Below, piece by piece: positions 1 through 10,514 of a stretch of 64,000 nt of DNA. The DNA comes from Diphasiastrum complanatum (taxonomy: Eukaryota > Streptophyta > Lycopodiopsida > Lycopodiales > Lycopodiaceae). Under the pieces are notes generated by a model. That model saw nothing but the letters and a program-made list of their open reading frames with translations. It did not search any database and was not told the origin of the DNA. The stretch is from NCBI GenBank assembly GCA_029204225.1, contig CM055095.1:21805252-21869251 (forward strand), read 5' to 3'. Position 1 is the stretch's first letter; each line of letters begins with the position of its first letter. The translations under genes were made by a program, and so were the position numbers.

Positions 1-111
1 ATATGACAGAGAACATCCTGGAAAAGATCAGGGCCATGAAAGTAGATATGAAAGATATTATTGAAAGGGGTTGAACCATTAACCATTCTAGAAGACATTT
101 GGTGGGGAAAA

Positions 112-1404
112 TTATCTTGCTTCCATCTCCTTGCTCTGTAAGTTTCGAGCCACTGCCATAGAAGACTCCCAGTTTTGGAAAATGACTAATAACCTTGCAA
201 GTTTCACAGCAACATCTTTCATCTCTGGTCGATCATTCGGATCAGGTTCCACGCAAGCCTTAGCCAGAAGAACCACTTCATAAGCTGATTTTAGAGGGTA
301 AGAATCTTTCAACAATGAATCTATCCACAACCTCAGATTCCTAGTCCACTGATTATCAGCAGCAAGTGCTCTTGCCATTTCAGGAAGAGACATATTACTG
401 TAAAGGCCCCCCGTTAGGTTATATTTGACAGTGGCAGGATCTTTCCCAGTAAGAAGCTCCAGCAAGATAACTCCAAAAGAGAAAACGTCGAGTTTTTTTG
501 TTATCAAGCTGCTAGACAGATATTCCGGAGACATGTATCCAGGGGTTCCCGTTAAGCGGATACTATGTGATCGTGTCAGATTTCTTTCTTGTCCTTGCTG
601 TCCATCTGCTTCGCTCTCTTCGTGAATGGGCTCATCAGAAGCTCTCCAATCAATTTCGCCTGTCAACTGGGGAATTCCAAACTTGGCAATCTTTGCATGG
701 AGTTCGCTATCGATAATAATATTACTGCTCTTGATGTATTTGTGTATAAAGTCTCCGAAGGTGTAGTCGTGAAGATACTCAAGACCCTGAGCCAACTCCA
801 TAGCTACTTGCAACCTCTTTACCCAGGAATCTAATACAGTAAACCCCGGTGTTCTGCTGTTCCGCAGACACTCTCGTAAATTTATACCCTCAGCATACTC
901 GTACACAAGATATAGATGCTCGCCTTCACTGAAACAGGCCCCAAAAAGCTTCACAACAGATGCATGATGCACACTGCATAACATCTTTAGCTTCCGTAGA
1001 AAGTTGCCAACAAACCCTCGTTTCTGAAGAACAATGAAGACATCCCTGTTCCTGACCGTGGCTCTAAAAGATGACGATCCGATCTTTTTCGAAGGGTTAA
1101 AATTACTTGTAGCTCTACTAAGTTCCTTGTATTTGAAGACCATGACTCCATCAGACACCATCTCTTTCACACCGGTCAGGGATGAGCCGCCGCTGCTGCT
1201 GGAATATTTAGAAGCCTTCGAAAACTGGCTTGAAGACGTTGCATTTCCAGAGCTAGTGCTAGTGCCTGTGCCCGAGGTCAAGCTGGCGTCTCTACTGTCT
1301 TCTGAGGTAGTTTTCCCGAAGCTCGACCATATTTGCACGCGCTTCACAGACTTACGCCTAGTCAAACACATGTTGAAAAATATATTGCTAAGACTTCTTT
1401 CCAT
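112..1404 (-). CDS. LysM-receptor-kinase-like (LYK3-type) cytoplasmic pseudokinase, 430 aa
   Basis: Seen: one intronless frame. The N-terminal 85 residues are Ser/Thr-rich with no signal peptide, LysM domain or membrane segment; the kinase-like fold spans about residues 88-410. The Gly-rich loop is degraded (IGSSSF, 108-113). The VAIK lysine appears replaced near V125, HRD reads HKY (221-223) and DFG reads KFG (241-243). The structural SPEYL (292-296) and the D306 region (LDVFSFG) are kept. Known: the C-terminal lobe and tail resemble plant LYK3/LYK2-type kinases, which act in chitin or symbiont perception at the plasma membrane. Inferred: a catalytically dead cytoplasmic scaffold or regulator, or a decayed paralogue. 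No stop or frameshift interrupts it, which favours a maintained pseudokinase. In-frame stops lie 10-12 codons before the chosen Met, so unless an unseen upstream exon exists this is the start. Bases 1-111 downstream would be 3' UTR or flank. Confidence 0.8.
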   Translation of the reverse strand: MERSLSNIFFNMCLTRRKSVKRVQIWSSFGKTTSEDSRDASLTSGTGTSTSSGNATSSSQFSKASKYSSSSGGSSLTGVKEMVSDGVMVFKYKELSRATSNFNPSKKIGSSSFRATVRNRDVFIVLQKRGFVGNFLRKLKMLCSVHHASVVKLFGACFSEGEHLYLVYEYAEGINLRECLRNSRTPGFTVLDSWVKRLQVAMELAQGLEYLHDYTFGDFIHKYIKSSNIIIDSELHAKIAKFGIPQLTGEIDWRASDEPIHEESEADGQQGQERNLTRSHSIRLTGTPGYMSPEYLSSSLITKKLDVFSFGVILLELLTGKDPATVKYNLTGGLYSNMSLPEMARALAADNQWTRNLRLWIDSLLKDSYPLKSAYEVVLLAKACVEPDPNDRPEMKDVAVKLARLLVIFQNWESSMAVARNLQSKEMEAR

Positions 1405-2555
1405 ATACTGTTTGTTTTCAAGCTCCTTACATTCTCACTATGGACGCTTCTGGCATTACATCTTAAGTTGAAGATTAAGGAAATATATCTTAGTCTGCCA
1501 TTTCTATGCATGCTTTAAAGCATCAAGACGGCCATCTTTCTGATGCGAATCTATTATCTTTGGGGACTTCGGAAAGCGAGATCGAACAGGAGGCAGACGG
1601 AGCCACACAAAGTAAAAGCATTACTAGAAGACCCTGATAATGTAACGTGATATATCGCAGGCCAATCTTATCAAAAACGAACCAGCGCAGAATACGCGAT
1701 CGAGAAAGTGCTAGTTTTGCAAAGGGAGCAGAATTTGAAACGCATCAGGCTAGTTTAAGCAATCTGGCTTTTCTTCGAGAAAATCAACAGACAGTAAAGC
1801 ACGTTTGACAGAAGTGCAAGCAGGGCAAAATACTACAGAGTTTGTGATAGATAGAAAAAAGCATACCCGAATGCCTTGAACATCATCAGCTCTAGCAGGC
1901 AAGAACCAGAAAACGAGTCTCCATAGATACTAGTATATTCGAAAATGCAGCGTACAGCGCATATAATAGCCGTGATTATGCTTCATTCATTCCGCAGAAA
2001 GAACCGCGAAAAGTGCAACAAAAATTCCAAAACCAGTAAAATCTTGTAGGTATGCTTCTTTTGTGTTGAGGTCCAGACAACAAAGGACAAACACAGACTA
2101 GGCCAAAACCGAGAATCACGAAATCCAATGAAAAAGACGACAACAACAACAACAACAGTATCAAACACAATTCAAATAGATCTTTTCCAGGTCCAAAGCA
2201 AACAGCACAAGACACTGGTCAGATTTCACATATAATCAAGATATTTTACAGATTATTCTTATCAACTGTTAACAAACTGCGTTTCGGTAACTCCAGCGCA
2301 TCTCCAATCCATCCTTCCTTCCTTCCTTCTTTTTCCTTGCTCTTGTATTTTTGCTCCCTTCCATTTACTTTCTTCGTATCTGCTCCTCTTTACCGCCTTC
2401 CATAACAGGCAGCTTCGTTACATCAAAGAACAAAAGAATCAAAGAAATGACGATCAAAGCATAAAACTGACGAGCTTGTCAAGCAAGTATGGCCGTGTCT
2501 CGTACGTTAATGGCACGCGGTAATTTATATCTCGCCACCGTTAGATTTCATCATC
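1405..2555. other. Upstream flank of the kinase, no second gene seen
   Basis: This is the 5' side of the minus-strand kinase. I find no exon encoding LysM or transmembrane sequence here. A CT-rich stretch (CCTT repeats) lies at about 2310-2400. It probably holds the kinase 5' UTR and proximal promoter, but no TATA box or start site can be assigned with confidence. Confidence 0.4.
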
Positions 2556-2630
2556 GACGTTCAGATTTTGACACGTCACCAAGCGTCATCGCCAAAGATA
2601 AGTGTCCAAGTGGCATTCGTGCCACGTGGC
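2556..2630. promoter_or_regulatory. ACGT-core cluster with a perfect G-box palindrome and an I-box
   Basis: GCCACGTGGC, a perfect 10-bp palindrome, sits at 2621-2630. GATAAG (I-box core) lies at 2597-2602, CACGTC at 2572-2577, and another ACGT core at 2557-2560. G-box plus I-box pairs are known from light- and ABA-responsive plant promoters, bound by bZIP/bHLH and MYB-related factors. The cluster is about 1.2 kb upstream of the kinase start on the minus strand. On the plus strand no credible ORF follows. Assigning it to the kinase is inference. Confidence 0.45.
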
Positions 2631-2639
2631 AAAATCTCC

Positions 2640-3563
2640 CCTAGGGGGTGGAAAATATACCGTGCCCTTAAGGCCCTCAGGTAGCGCAGAAGAAAGAGAG
2701 CAAGGGTCAAGGACGTCGTCACAGTCTTCCTCAGTCGCCAAAGGAAGTAATAAGTCGGTAAGACATGTCACATGTACCCTCCAGAGGGGCCCACTTTAGA
2801 GTTGACATGTGTAAAGTGGAACCGCGGGGCTCGGTAAAATTAGGGCATCTTTTCACGTAACCCGCTCACCCGAGAATGACATCGTGGGTCGTCATCTTCT
2901 ACTAGCAAGATTTGGTTTTTGACTCGGCACTCCTCATCCACACATTCAAGACTTCTTTCTCTCCATCCTCACTATACCCAATCATGTCTGTGAGCACAAA
3001 GGGTCATGGGGCCCAATCCCAATGTCAAGATTCACAATGTTGAGGTTACCATCAAGTAAAGCATTCACTTTGAAACCTCGATGATAAATTGCACTATAAT
3101 AAAGCAATGTGACAACATATCAACTGCATTCTAAGGGTGGTTTCATACTGCATTTGTATAGCAAGTCCAAAATTTAAAATAGAGTCCTTCAATTGGTTTG
3201 GGGAGGAAAATTGGGTTTTTCCCCAATCGCTTAGCTTGAGTTGCAACCATGTGGCAAATGCGAGGTGGCATGGGACCCATGCCAAGTAGGGGCAACTCAA
3301 GCCCGTTTCCTGGGCCTGGGGACATTGCTCGACATGTTGAGTCAAGGGACAACTTAACAGAAATGGACCAATCAAATAGTAGGCATTCAAACTGGTCAAT
3401 CATATTGAGACTCTTCATTTGGCACTTCTTATCCAAGTTTGAAAAGGGGGGTGGGGTGTATCTTGCCCATCAACTCAAGTGCCAAAATTCAAAAACTTGG
3501 TGGCAAGTCAAAGGGCCACCCAAAAGAACTTGCCCAGTTTTGAAATCACCCTAAGAAAGCAAG
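2640..3563. other. Intergenic, no gene recognised
   Basis: Only short ORFs without family resemblance occur here, on both strands. A splice-donor-like GTAAG at 2759-2763 follows an ATG-free stretch downstream of the G-box. That could be a 5' UTR exon of an unidentified plus-strand transcript, but nothing else supports it. Confidence 0.3.
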
Positions 3564-4209
3564 TGTTATGTCCATGTCCTGTATATAGGATTCGGCATAA
3601 TCCCACACTTGGATATCCGGTACTCCAGTGTACGAGATTATTGGTTACGCCACGTCATTCCAGATTAGGCCAATAATGTAATTAATAACCTTATGAGGGC
3701 CTAGGTGTTCTAATTGGACCTGTGGAGCTTTTTGTTGGAGGGTTTGCGGATATCAAAACAACCCTAACCCTAGTTGGAAGTTAATCAGTGAGAGGGATTT
3801 GGCACCCTGCGTGTGTAAGTACAACCTGATGATCACATAGTTATTTGATTAATTAGAAGGTAATAAAAGGACTTTAGGCCTTTTTGTGGAACTTTTAATG
3901 TCGCAAGGCCTAATAGTCAAGTTAGTGAATAAAAAGGGCTCCTCCCAAAATTTGAATTTCAAATAATAAGGGAGGTGGAGATTGGCCAATAGGATTTGAG
4001 GCCAAAGCCCTAAAATTCACTATATATAGTGGTGGTTTCAAGTTATTTGTACACTTCACTCTTCATTTCAATACCAACAGGTTGAGCCTCTTATGGAATG
4101 GATATGAAATGTCCTTGCTCTTCTTCTCCCTTCCTCCATCTCTAATGTTTTCTTTGGATTTGCTAATTGTTGGATTTGATGTTTATTGGAGTTTATCTTT
4201 ATTATATTC

Positions 4210-4247
<38 letters not shown>

Positions 4248-4269
4248 CACACACACACACGCGCGTGCG

Positions 4270-4344
<75 letters not shown>

Positions 4345-4872
4345 TAAGATCTATCATTGCTTGAATAGTGTTAATTGCTAGTGTTAATGAATCGTAGTGT
4401 TAATGGTTAGTGTTAGATGTGGATCATAAGCATGTGCTTGATTATGAACTATGCTATTGCTTTCATGGGAATGAATCTCCGCGTGACAACAAGTTAATCA
4501 TCTTCATCTCATTGATGCTTGTGTGCTTGGATTTAGAGTTGAAGGTGGATAGGAAATACCCACTACACATTTGCATGGTGATTGACAGCTTTTGTGCAAG
4601 AATGGGAGGTCAAATGCTTTTGATAGGATTGGAAAATATTCTCTAGCTTTTGTAGAGTATATAACCTATTGAAACTCGTCCTACTCACTCCAATTTCCTA
4701 TTTCCAAGAGCTAGGATCTTCTCCTCTCTTGCATTCAATCACCATGGCTTGGGGGTGACGTGATTAGGGATTTGATTATATGTATCTGTTGATTGGGTGG
4801 TTTAGCTCCAGAGGTGTCCTTTTGGTTGCATGCAACAGGATTTAGGTAGATCTTCACTTGGCGATCCTTACA
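3564..4872 (+). mobile_element. LTR of a truncated LTR retrotransposon (TGTTATGTCC family)
   Basis: The repeat begins TGTTATGTCC and ends CCTTACA directly before an initiator-tRNA-Met primer site, so it reads as a 5' LTR of about 1.3 kb with TG...CA ends. A TATA-like CTATATATAG lies at about 4019-4029. A compound microsatellite is embedded at 4212-4342. A related LTR start recurs at 33,394, with conserved blocks such as the ACGGTACTCCA/CCGGTACTCCA region and GAAACTCGTCCTACTC. No matching 3' LTR lies close by, so the element is truncated. Confidence 0.75.
4212..4342. repeat. Compound microsatellite (GT)n-(GC)n-(AC)n-(GA)n
   Basis: Continuous GT, GC, AC and GA dinucleotide blocks inside the LTR. 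The GT and AC blocks are complementary and could fold on themselves. Confidence 0.95.
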
Positions 4873-5163
4873 ATGGTATCAGAGCAAGGCTTTGCATCGA
4901 TCAAAAGGTGTAATCTTATGTACAAAAAATGTCATTGACCTAAAAGCTCCTCAAGATCCTACTTACAAGACAAAACAATAGAGAACACACTATGGAGAAA
5001 CTACCCAACCAAGTAGAAGCAACCGATCAATCTCCAGAAGCTTCACCCCCAAGCCAAGAATTAGGAAGAATGAGAGTAGAGAGAAGTTATAGTTGCTTGG
5101 GTAATACTATGCACAATATACACTTTTTCCAGTACATTGAAAATCGATTGATTGACAACAAAT
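4873..5163 (+). pseudogene. Primer-binding site, leader and truncated gag start
   Basis: TGGTATCAGAGC at 4874-4885 is complementary to the 3' end of plant initiator tRNA-Met. A leader of about 105 nt precedes an ATG at 4992. The short frame from it (about 57 codons) starts MEKLPNQVEA and stops near 5163, where the sequence passes into CACTA-derived DNA. A matching start (MDQPPIQVEA) exists on the minus strand near 33,914, so this gag start recurs in the window. Superfamily not determined. Confidence 0.6.
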
Positions 5164-5630
5164 GAACATAGATATCTTGAAGACATAGAAGAAATGTACT
5201 TGCTCACATTGTTGAGAAAAACAAATGTATCGCTTTGATCTGTCCAAAGCTTGGTAGAGTCAGTGGCAAAATAACCACTCTCATCTTTCCTGACAGTTGC
5301 ATTGGGACCATTGCAAATAACTTTGAACCATTTGACATCAAATATGAAAAAGCTTACTTGTCTAAATCCAACTTCGACGATGTCATTGATTGTCCCACAA
5401 TAATCAAGTTGAGAAGAGAACAAATTGGTGTCCGTCATGCTTGCTCGACTCTCTTGGGTAAAATTTGCCATGACTCCACGATTGTACGTGTTTCTATTTT
5501 TGTCAATGTGCTCCGTACGAAAGTGTCATCCATGCGTCCACAGTGCATTGTATTTTTTGTACTGAACGAAATGGAATTTAATGTGTTAGGGATACAACAA
5601 ACATATACAAAATTGCACATATTAATTAAC
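5061..5630 (-). pseudogene. CACTA (En/Spm) transposase fragment, DUF4216 region
   Basis: The frame 5061-5471 contains the DUF4216 signature order found in the C-terminal part of CACTA TNP2-like proteins: LDYCGTINDIVEV, then FFIFDVKWFKV, then RKDESGYF, then DTFVFLNNVSKYISS. In the same frame upstream of the first Met, FRTEHIDKNRNTYNRGV matches the family's preceding HFxT...R.T.N.GV motif. A TGA at 5526-5528 interrupts it, so the copy is dead. CACTA elements are cut-and-paste DNA transposons. The fragment abuts the truncated gag stub, implying nested insertion or deletion. Confidence 0.7.
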
Positions 5631-5920
5631 ATGTGAATGTTGATCATCATAGCTTACATGTAAATCGCACCCCCTTGCATATTCTCGCTCTCTCTCTCTC
5701 TCTGTTACTTCCTGGTTGTTTGCTTAGGCTTCTCTATGGGCATCACGCAGCCAATCAAGCGTCAGGTCCTTGGGTAGAAGGGCGAGGTCAGGTGGATATG
5801 GTTGTCTTCTATGCCCTCTCTTGAAAGTGGCTTGAGCGGTTTGTCTACGAGCCTTGGCCTCTTCGACACATCTTAGAAACAAATCTGTACTTTTATTGAT
5901 AAAGTACGTCTATCAATTGG

Positions 5921-6335
5921 GGTGGTAATCAGTGGAGGTCGGAACATACCTCGAAATATGTGGATCTATTTAAGGCAATACACCATATCTTATTCTGAGG
6001 TCCATTCTGACTTCTTCTCATACATTTTTTACAATTCATAAACAGATTATATGCTAGATTGTTACCAGCTCATAAATGCTAGATTATATACCTCTGCTCA
6101 TAAATTTATCTCCTATTTTTTATTGTAGATACACGTTTTTGTAGTGTAAGAATACATTCAGTTTTATTTTACATTAGGATTATATAAAAATGTATCTACA
6201 TTTATTGATGAATCTGTTGATAATGGGTGGGGGTTCAGAGGAGGTCGGAATAGACCTCGAAATATGTGGATCTATTTAAGGCAGTATACCATCTCTTATT
6301 CTGAGGTTCATTCCAACATCTGCTCCTACATGCTT
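5921..6335. repeat. Direct repeat pair of about 110 bp (5921-6030 and 6225-6335)
   Basis: Both copies contain GAGGTCGGAA, then CCTCGAAATATGTGGATC, then CTTATTCTGAGG with few differences. They are separated by about 195 bp of AT-rich DNA. The second copy runs into the polypurine tract of the next LTR. Confidence 0.8.
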
Positions 6336-6336
6336 T

Positions 6337-7363
6337 GAGAGGGAGCTGAAGAAACAGAGTGTTTCTGATTACAAAGCCTTGCTAGCTTTCAGCCCTTCAC
6401 CTGACAAAGATGTTCGTGAACTCGAACATCTGGAGACACAAAACATGAAGAGTTTCGCGAACACGAAAGTCAACGGAACGAAGACGAACAGTTCGCGAAC
6501 ACGAAGGATCCACAAACGAGATTCCTTTGCGGTCCAGCAAGAGAGAAAGGTAGACGAGGTAAACGAAACCAATGGTGGAAACGAAACTCGTTCTGTCCTT
6601 GCGCTCCAAGGAGTACCACCAGAGATCATGCAAGTACCCAAAAGTACAGAGATCTGACCTGATGGCATGACGCCAGCAGATACTTCCTAGGTCATGGCTA
6701 ATCTGCCACTCTTGTAATTCTCTGATTAGTTGTAGATGTATAATCACTCTAATCTTAGGTTTACATAGAGAGATTGTACTTACTGGATAATACTTGACAT
6801 ATATCAAAACAAGATACACAGAGAGTAACTAAGAGAAGAGACACTGAAGAAGTTTGATGCAAGTAAGCAATCAAGACGAACAAAGACAGAAGCTCCGTCT
6901 GTGTGCGAGAAGATAATTCTGTCTAGGATCAGAAGATCCAATTGTCTACTAGTGAAGCGAGACTACTACTCATGAGAGAACCGTGCTTCTCTCACGCCAA
7001 CGCACTGCGTGGATTCGCATGCAGTGCCCTAAAGAAATCAGAGAAAATCAATATAGATTATTTTCTAGTTGTGTCTGATCTTGGATGTTGAATGCTTATG
7101 CTGTTTATTTTATATGTTTGAGTTTTTTTGTTCCCTTTGGATTCCGCACCTTGGTTGAAATTAAGTCGAATGATGTATTAATTTTATGAACGTAGATTAG
7201 TAATAACTAGCTACGCTTTGGAGGATTGTAGGAGTGTTTCACCTGGCAGTGCCCAGCGAACGCATCTGAACTCCATCCGAATCTTGAAAGAGAGTCGCGA
7301 CTGTTTTGTGAATTTTTCTCCTCACGATTCTCATCAATCGTATCAGAGCATCTCACGATTCTC

Positions 7364-7367
<4 letters not shown>
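6337..7367 (+). mobile_element. Copia LTR with preceding polypurine tract
   Basis: The polypurine tract GAGAGGGAGC (6337-6346) is followed by TGAAGAAACA, the same LTR start as the 38.6-43.1 kb Copia (which is on the other strand). The LTR ends about 7367 (CTCAACA) and then meets (GA)n. It reads as a 3' LTR whose internal region has been lost. A copy of the primer site, CGTATCAGAGC, lies inside the LTR at 7339-7349. Between these, the block near 6950-7020 matches the other copies in reverse complement (CATGAGAGAACCGTGCTTCTC). Confidence 0.7.

Positions 7368-7440
<73 letters not shown>
7366..7440. repeat. (GA)n microsatellite
   Basis: An uninterrupted GA tract abutting the end of the Copia LTR. 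Confidence 0.95.
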
Positions 7441-7442
<2 letters not shown>

Positions 7443-8508
7443 ACCAACACTCCCAATTCTAGGAAGGTGTGTAGCACTTGTTTTCTTTCGTTAAAGACGT
7501 GGTTTGATAAGTTTCACAAGAAAGCCCAAATGCTGTAGGGAGGGAGCATGTGGTGACATTCTGGAATAGGATATAACCGTATAGATCGGGAGTTTCGATT
7601 AGCACTCTACTATGTTCTTTCTTTTCTTTCTCCTCGTGTGTGTTTAGGTTCTAGAGTTTAGGGTGTGTGTGTGCGTGTGCATGTGTGATGTCATTCATTT
7701 ATGTTTCATGATTACCAGTTCATGCTACCCTAATTCGTAGTATCTTGATTTATGTTTCATGCTTACTAGTTCATGTTACTCTGATTTGTAGGATCTTAAT
7801 TGATTCATGTGTGTGCATGCGTGGTTCCCGTATCATAGTCTGAGCTATAATTATAGGTATTGAGTCAAAGTTATGAGGGCAATACCAACATATAAATCAA
7901 TATTCCATCCATGATTAAACACAAATCATAACCCTAACAATATTGGTGAACACACAAATCCATTGAGGATGCAAAAGGGGCTAATTGGCTCCGCAATTGA
8001 GTTGTCTGTGCCGATTGAGTATCTCACTTAAGAATGACGACACCAGAGAATGGTGTGTTATGTGTTGACGTTCTTGAACCTCATGGTTCACCACATCAAA
8101 ATGAGAAAAGTGTGTCTGCTACTTCAAACTCAATAACTCTAAAAGGTTGTATGAGTTTCATTTGGATTCAAACAAGTCTCCACATATAACCACGAGTTCG
8201 AAGTAGCAGCATCATTTTCTCTCTTCGATGCTACGAACTGTCAGACTCGAGGACTGGCAAAGGCCTACACATCATGTTCCTCTTTGGTCTCTTCATAGAA
8301 GAGACACCCCCTCGTAATGTACGAGTCACTTGTGGGGCCAGTGAGCCTCTTATTGATGTCTAATCCTCAATGTGATCATTGCTGTTTGAAGTTGAAATGG
8401 TCGTGAATGGACAATACATATGTGTTGATATTGACTTTGTAGCTATGAGTCAATATACATAAAAGTTTTGGCATCTGTTTCACAATACTCTACATTTCTA
8501 GCCCACGG

Positions 8509-8510
<2 letters not shown>
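7441..8510. other. No gene; inverted repeat at 8117-8208
   Basis: AT-rich DNA without coding signal. TGCTACTTCAAACTC (8117-8131) and GAGTTCGAAGTAGCA (8194-8208) are complementary at 14 of 15 positions and enclose about 62 nt. A third partial match lies near 8227. Confidence 0.5.

Positions 8511-8511
<1 letters not shown>

Positions 8512-8590
<79 letters not shown>
8512..8590. repeat. (GA)n microsatellite
   Basis: An uninterrupted GA tract of about 79 bp, directly upstream of the CACTA-like gene remnant. Confidence 0.95.
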
Positions 8591-8593
<3 letters not shown>

Positions 8594-8674
8594 ATAATGT
8601 TTTTTTTTTTACTATTTTTGAGACTCTCATTGGTTGTCTGCAGTATTTATCTCTCTTATTTCGTTGCACCCATT

Positions 8675-10356
8675 ATGTCGGATGGTGGATCCCCTAGTCA
8701 GAGGTCAGGCCATAGTTGCGGGTCATCCCGTCTTTCCTCTATGAGCAAGAGTGATCTCATTAGCTACCTTGATCAGTTGTCTTCCTCGCAGCATGATAGG
8801 GACAACGATTGAGAGTTCGACGCAAGGCTTGTAGCTCTTCTCAATTGGTTGAGTACACATCATCGACCGAGGAGATTTAGTCTACTCCTCGTGTAGACCA
8901 GTCACATGTTTCCCTTCCCGTGAGGGTCACTCTGACGAGGTTCGCACCCCCACCCATGGCGCTACTGCTAGTGCTTCCTCCCGACACTCTCGGGAGAGGA
9001 GGAAGAGCCGCTTCGGTGTCTCTTGTTGTGGAGGATGTGGTGATGACCCTGATCTCCCCGATGTGGTCATGAGCTGGCACATCTGCGTAGCACATATCAT
9101 TGTGGGGAGTCCCTACTTTGAGAGACACTGACCTAGGAGGCAACTTATACGTCACACGATACTGCGACTCCTGCATCCGTCACACCTCAGATTCCCGACA
9201 CGCCCACTTTTACTCTTCACATTTTCCCTCCCTCTGGACCCACTGCCACTGAGTTCTGTCCTCTCAACTATACTCCGTGGGGTCACGTTTCACCATGAGA
9301 CTTTCAGCCCACTCCCCTCCCCTCCGGTCCCCTCCTATCTATTCTCCCATCCCGATGCTCCCCATTGGCTATTCTCCTCTCCGTACCCCCCCCCCCCAGT
9401 ACACTACGTACACCCCACAACATGAGTATTCTCCCATCAGCAGGGCATCTCCCATACATGAGGCCACCCCCCGCAGACACTCCCAGGGCCACATCTCCCA
9501 TACCGGAGGCCACCCCCGCAGACACTCCCATGGCCACATCGCCACCAGTTGTCATCCCATCGTCGTATGACATAGACATGGATGGTCACATCATTGAGAA
9601 TAACCGTGGTAAGAGGGTCATCTCGCGCATGAGGGAGCTCATGTATATCCTCTTTCCCAGAGACATTTTTCATGACTGGTGCGATGTCAGCAATGCACAA
9701 GGATGATTGGAAATTTGCAAAGAAAGAATTTCGAGAAAATCCAGATCGTTTCAAGCAACAAAGAGAGGTAGCTAAGAAGCGAATGGAGACGGCAGGGCCC
9801 TCGCACCTGGGTAGTGGTGGCCAAGGTTCTTTTCATGCCCATTTTGTAAGTCTCCCCACCCATAGGTTGAATTTGATATTGTCGTAATTCATTTTTATTT
9901 TTATTTTTTTCTTTAAATTAAATTACAATTACCGATTTGTCGGTTCATATAGAAATCTGTCGTAAAGCGGTCTCCCACAAAAGAGGAGTACAAGTATGCA
10001 TATTCCAACAACTTGCAATCATTACTCGAATTATTGGAGAGAAAGGAGTGAGAATTGACTGGGATGGATATTCTAAGGTATGTATTATGGTCTCAACATA
10101 TATTTTGACTTCACCACATTCATTTGGTCAGACAATCTAACAGCGTCACTTAAAAAATTTACACATCTTCGTTGCATGCAGGTATCGCAGTCCCAGTCTC
10201 ATGCATCGCAGTCGAGGATCTCGTTTCGAGGCATACTTCATGGTGTATACCGAGGTTTGTGATCTGTTTTCAAAAAATAAAAAAATAAAAAAACAAAAGA
10301 ACAAAAACAAAAACTTCATACAAGCCTCGGTACCCTACAAGTTCATGGATCGATGA
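8675..10356 (+). pseudogene. CACTA-like gene remnant (Transposase_24-type), several exons
   Basis: After a Ser-rich start (8675-8812) and a Pro-rich low-complexity stretch in shifting frames, the block 9570-9845 encodes HIIENNRGKRVISRMRELM, then DDWKFAKKEFRENPDRFKQQ, then AGPSHLGSGGQGSFHAHF. This style resembles the plant Ptta/En/Spm Transposase_24 domain. A GTAAGT donor at 9846 and an AG acceptor at 9951-9952 lead into a second exon (9953-10077) in phase, continuing with SPTKEEYKYAYSNNLQSLL; a TGA at 10,049 breaks it. A further GT/AG pair (10,078; 10,181) leads in phase to a third exon ending at 10,356 (GSRFEAYFMVYTEVCDLF). The family call is by resemblance only; the phase-consistent introns are seen directly. 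Confidence 0.55.
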
Positions 10357-10514
10357 TATACTATCATACGGTATGCATCTTTTTCTCTTTTGCACTGCTC
10401 TCTTAACACTCTACTCTCATGATGATGGTGCTTTGATAGCCTTCAGCTATTGTTTATGATTTGCTCATCACACGAAAGTGTAAAGAAGTTTAAGTAGGTA
10501 TAAGAGGTATGGAA

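Noticed and set aside
2602-2799. 65-codon ORFs on both strands next to the G-box
   Set aside because: They overlap the regulatory palindrome and show no conserved features.
4167-4364. Long frames made of repeated Arg-Glu or Leu-Ser, here and at 8468, 19385-20151, 22972, 24212-24645, 30103-30857, 33873-34164 and 37164-37404
   Set aside because: They are translations of GA/CT microsatellites and carry no coding evidence.
9277-9570. Pro/His-rich frames on both strands
   Set aside because: Low-complexity translations of a C-rich stretch; kept only as part of the CACTA-like remnant.
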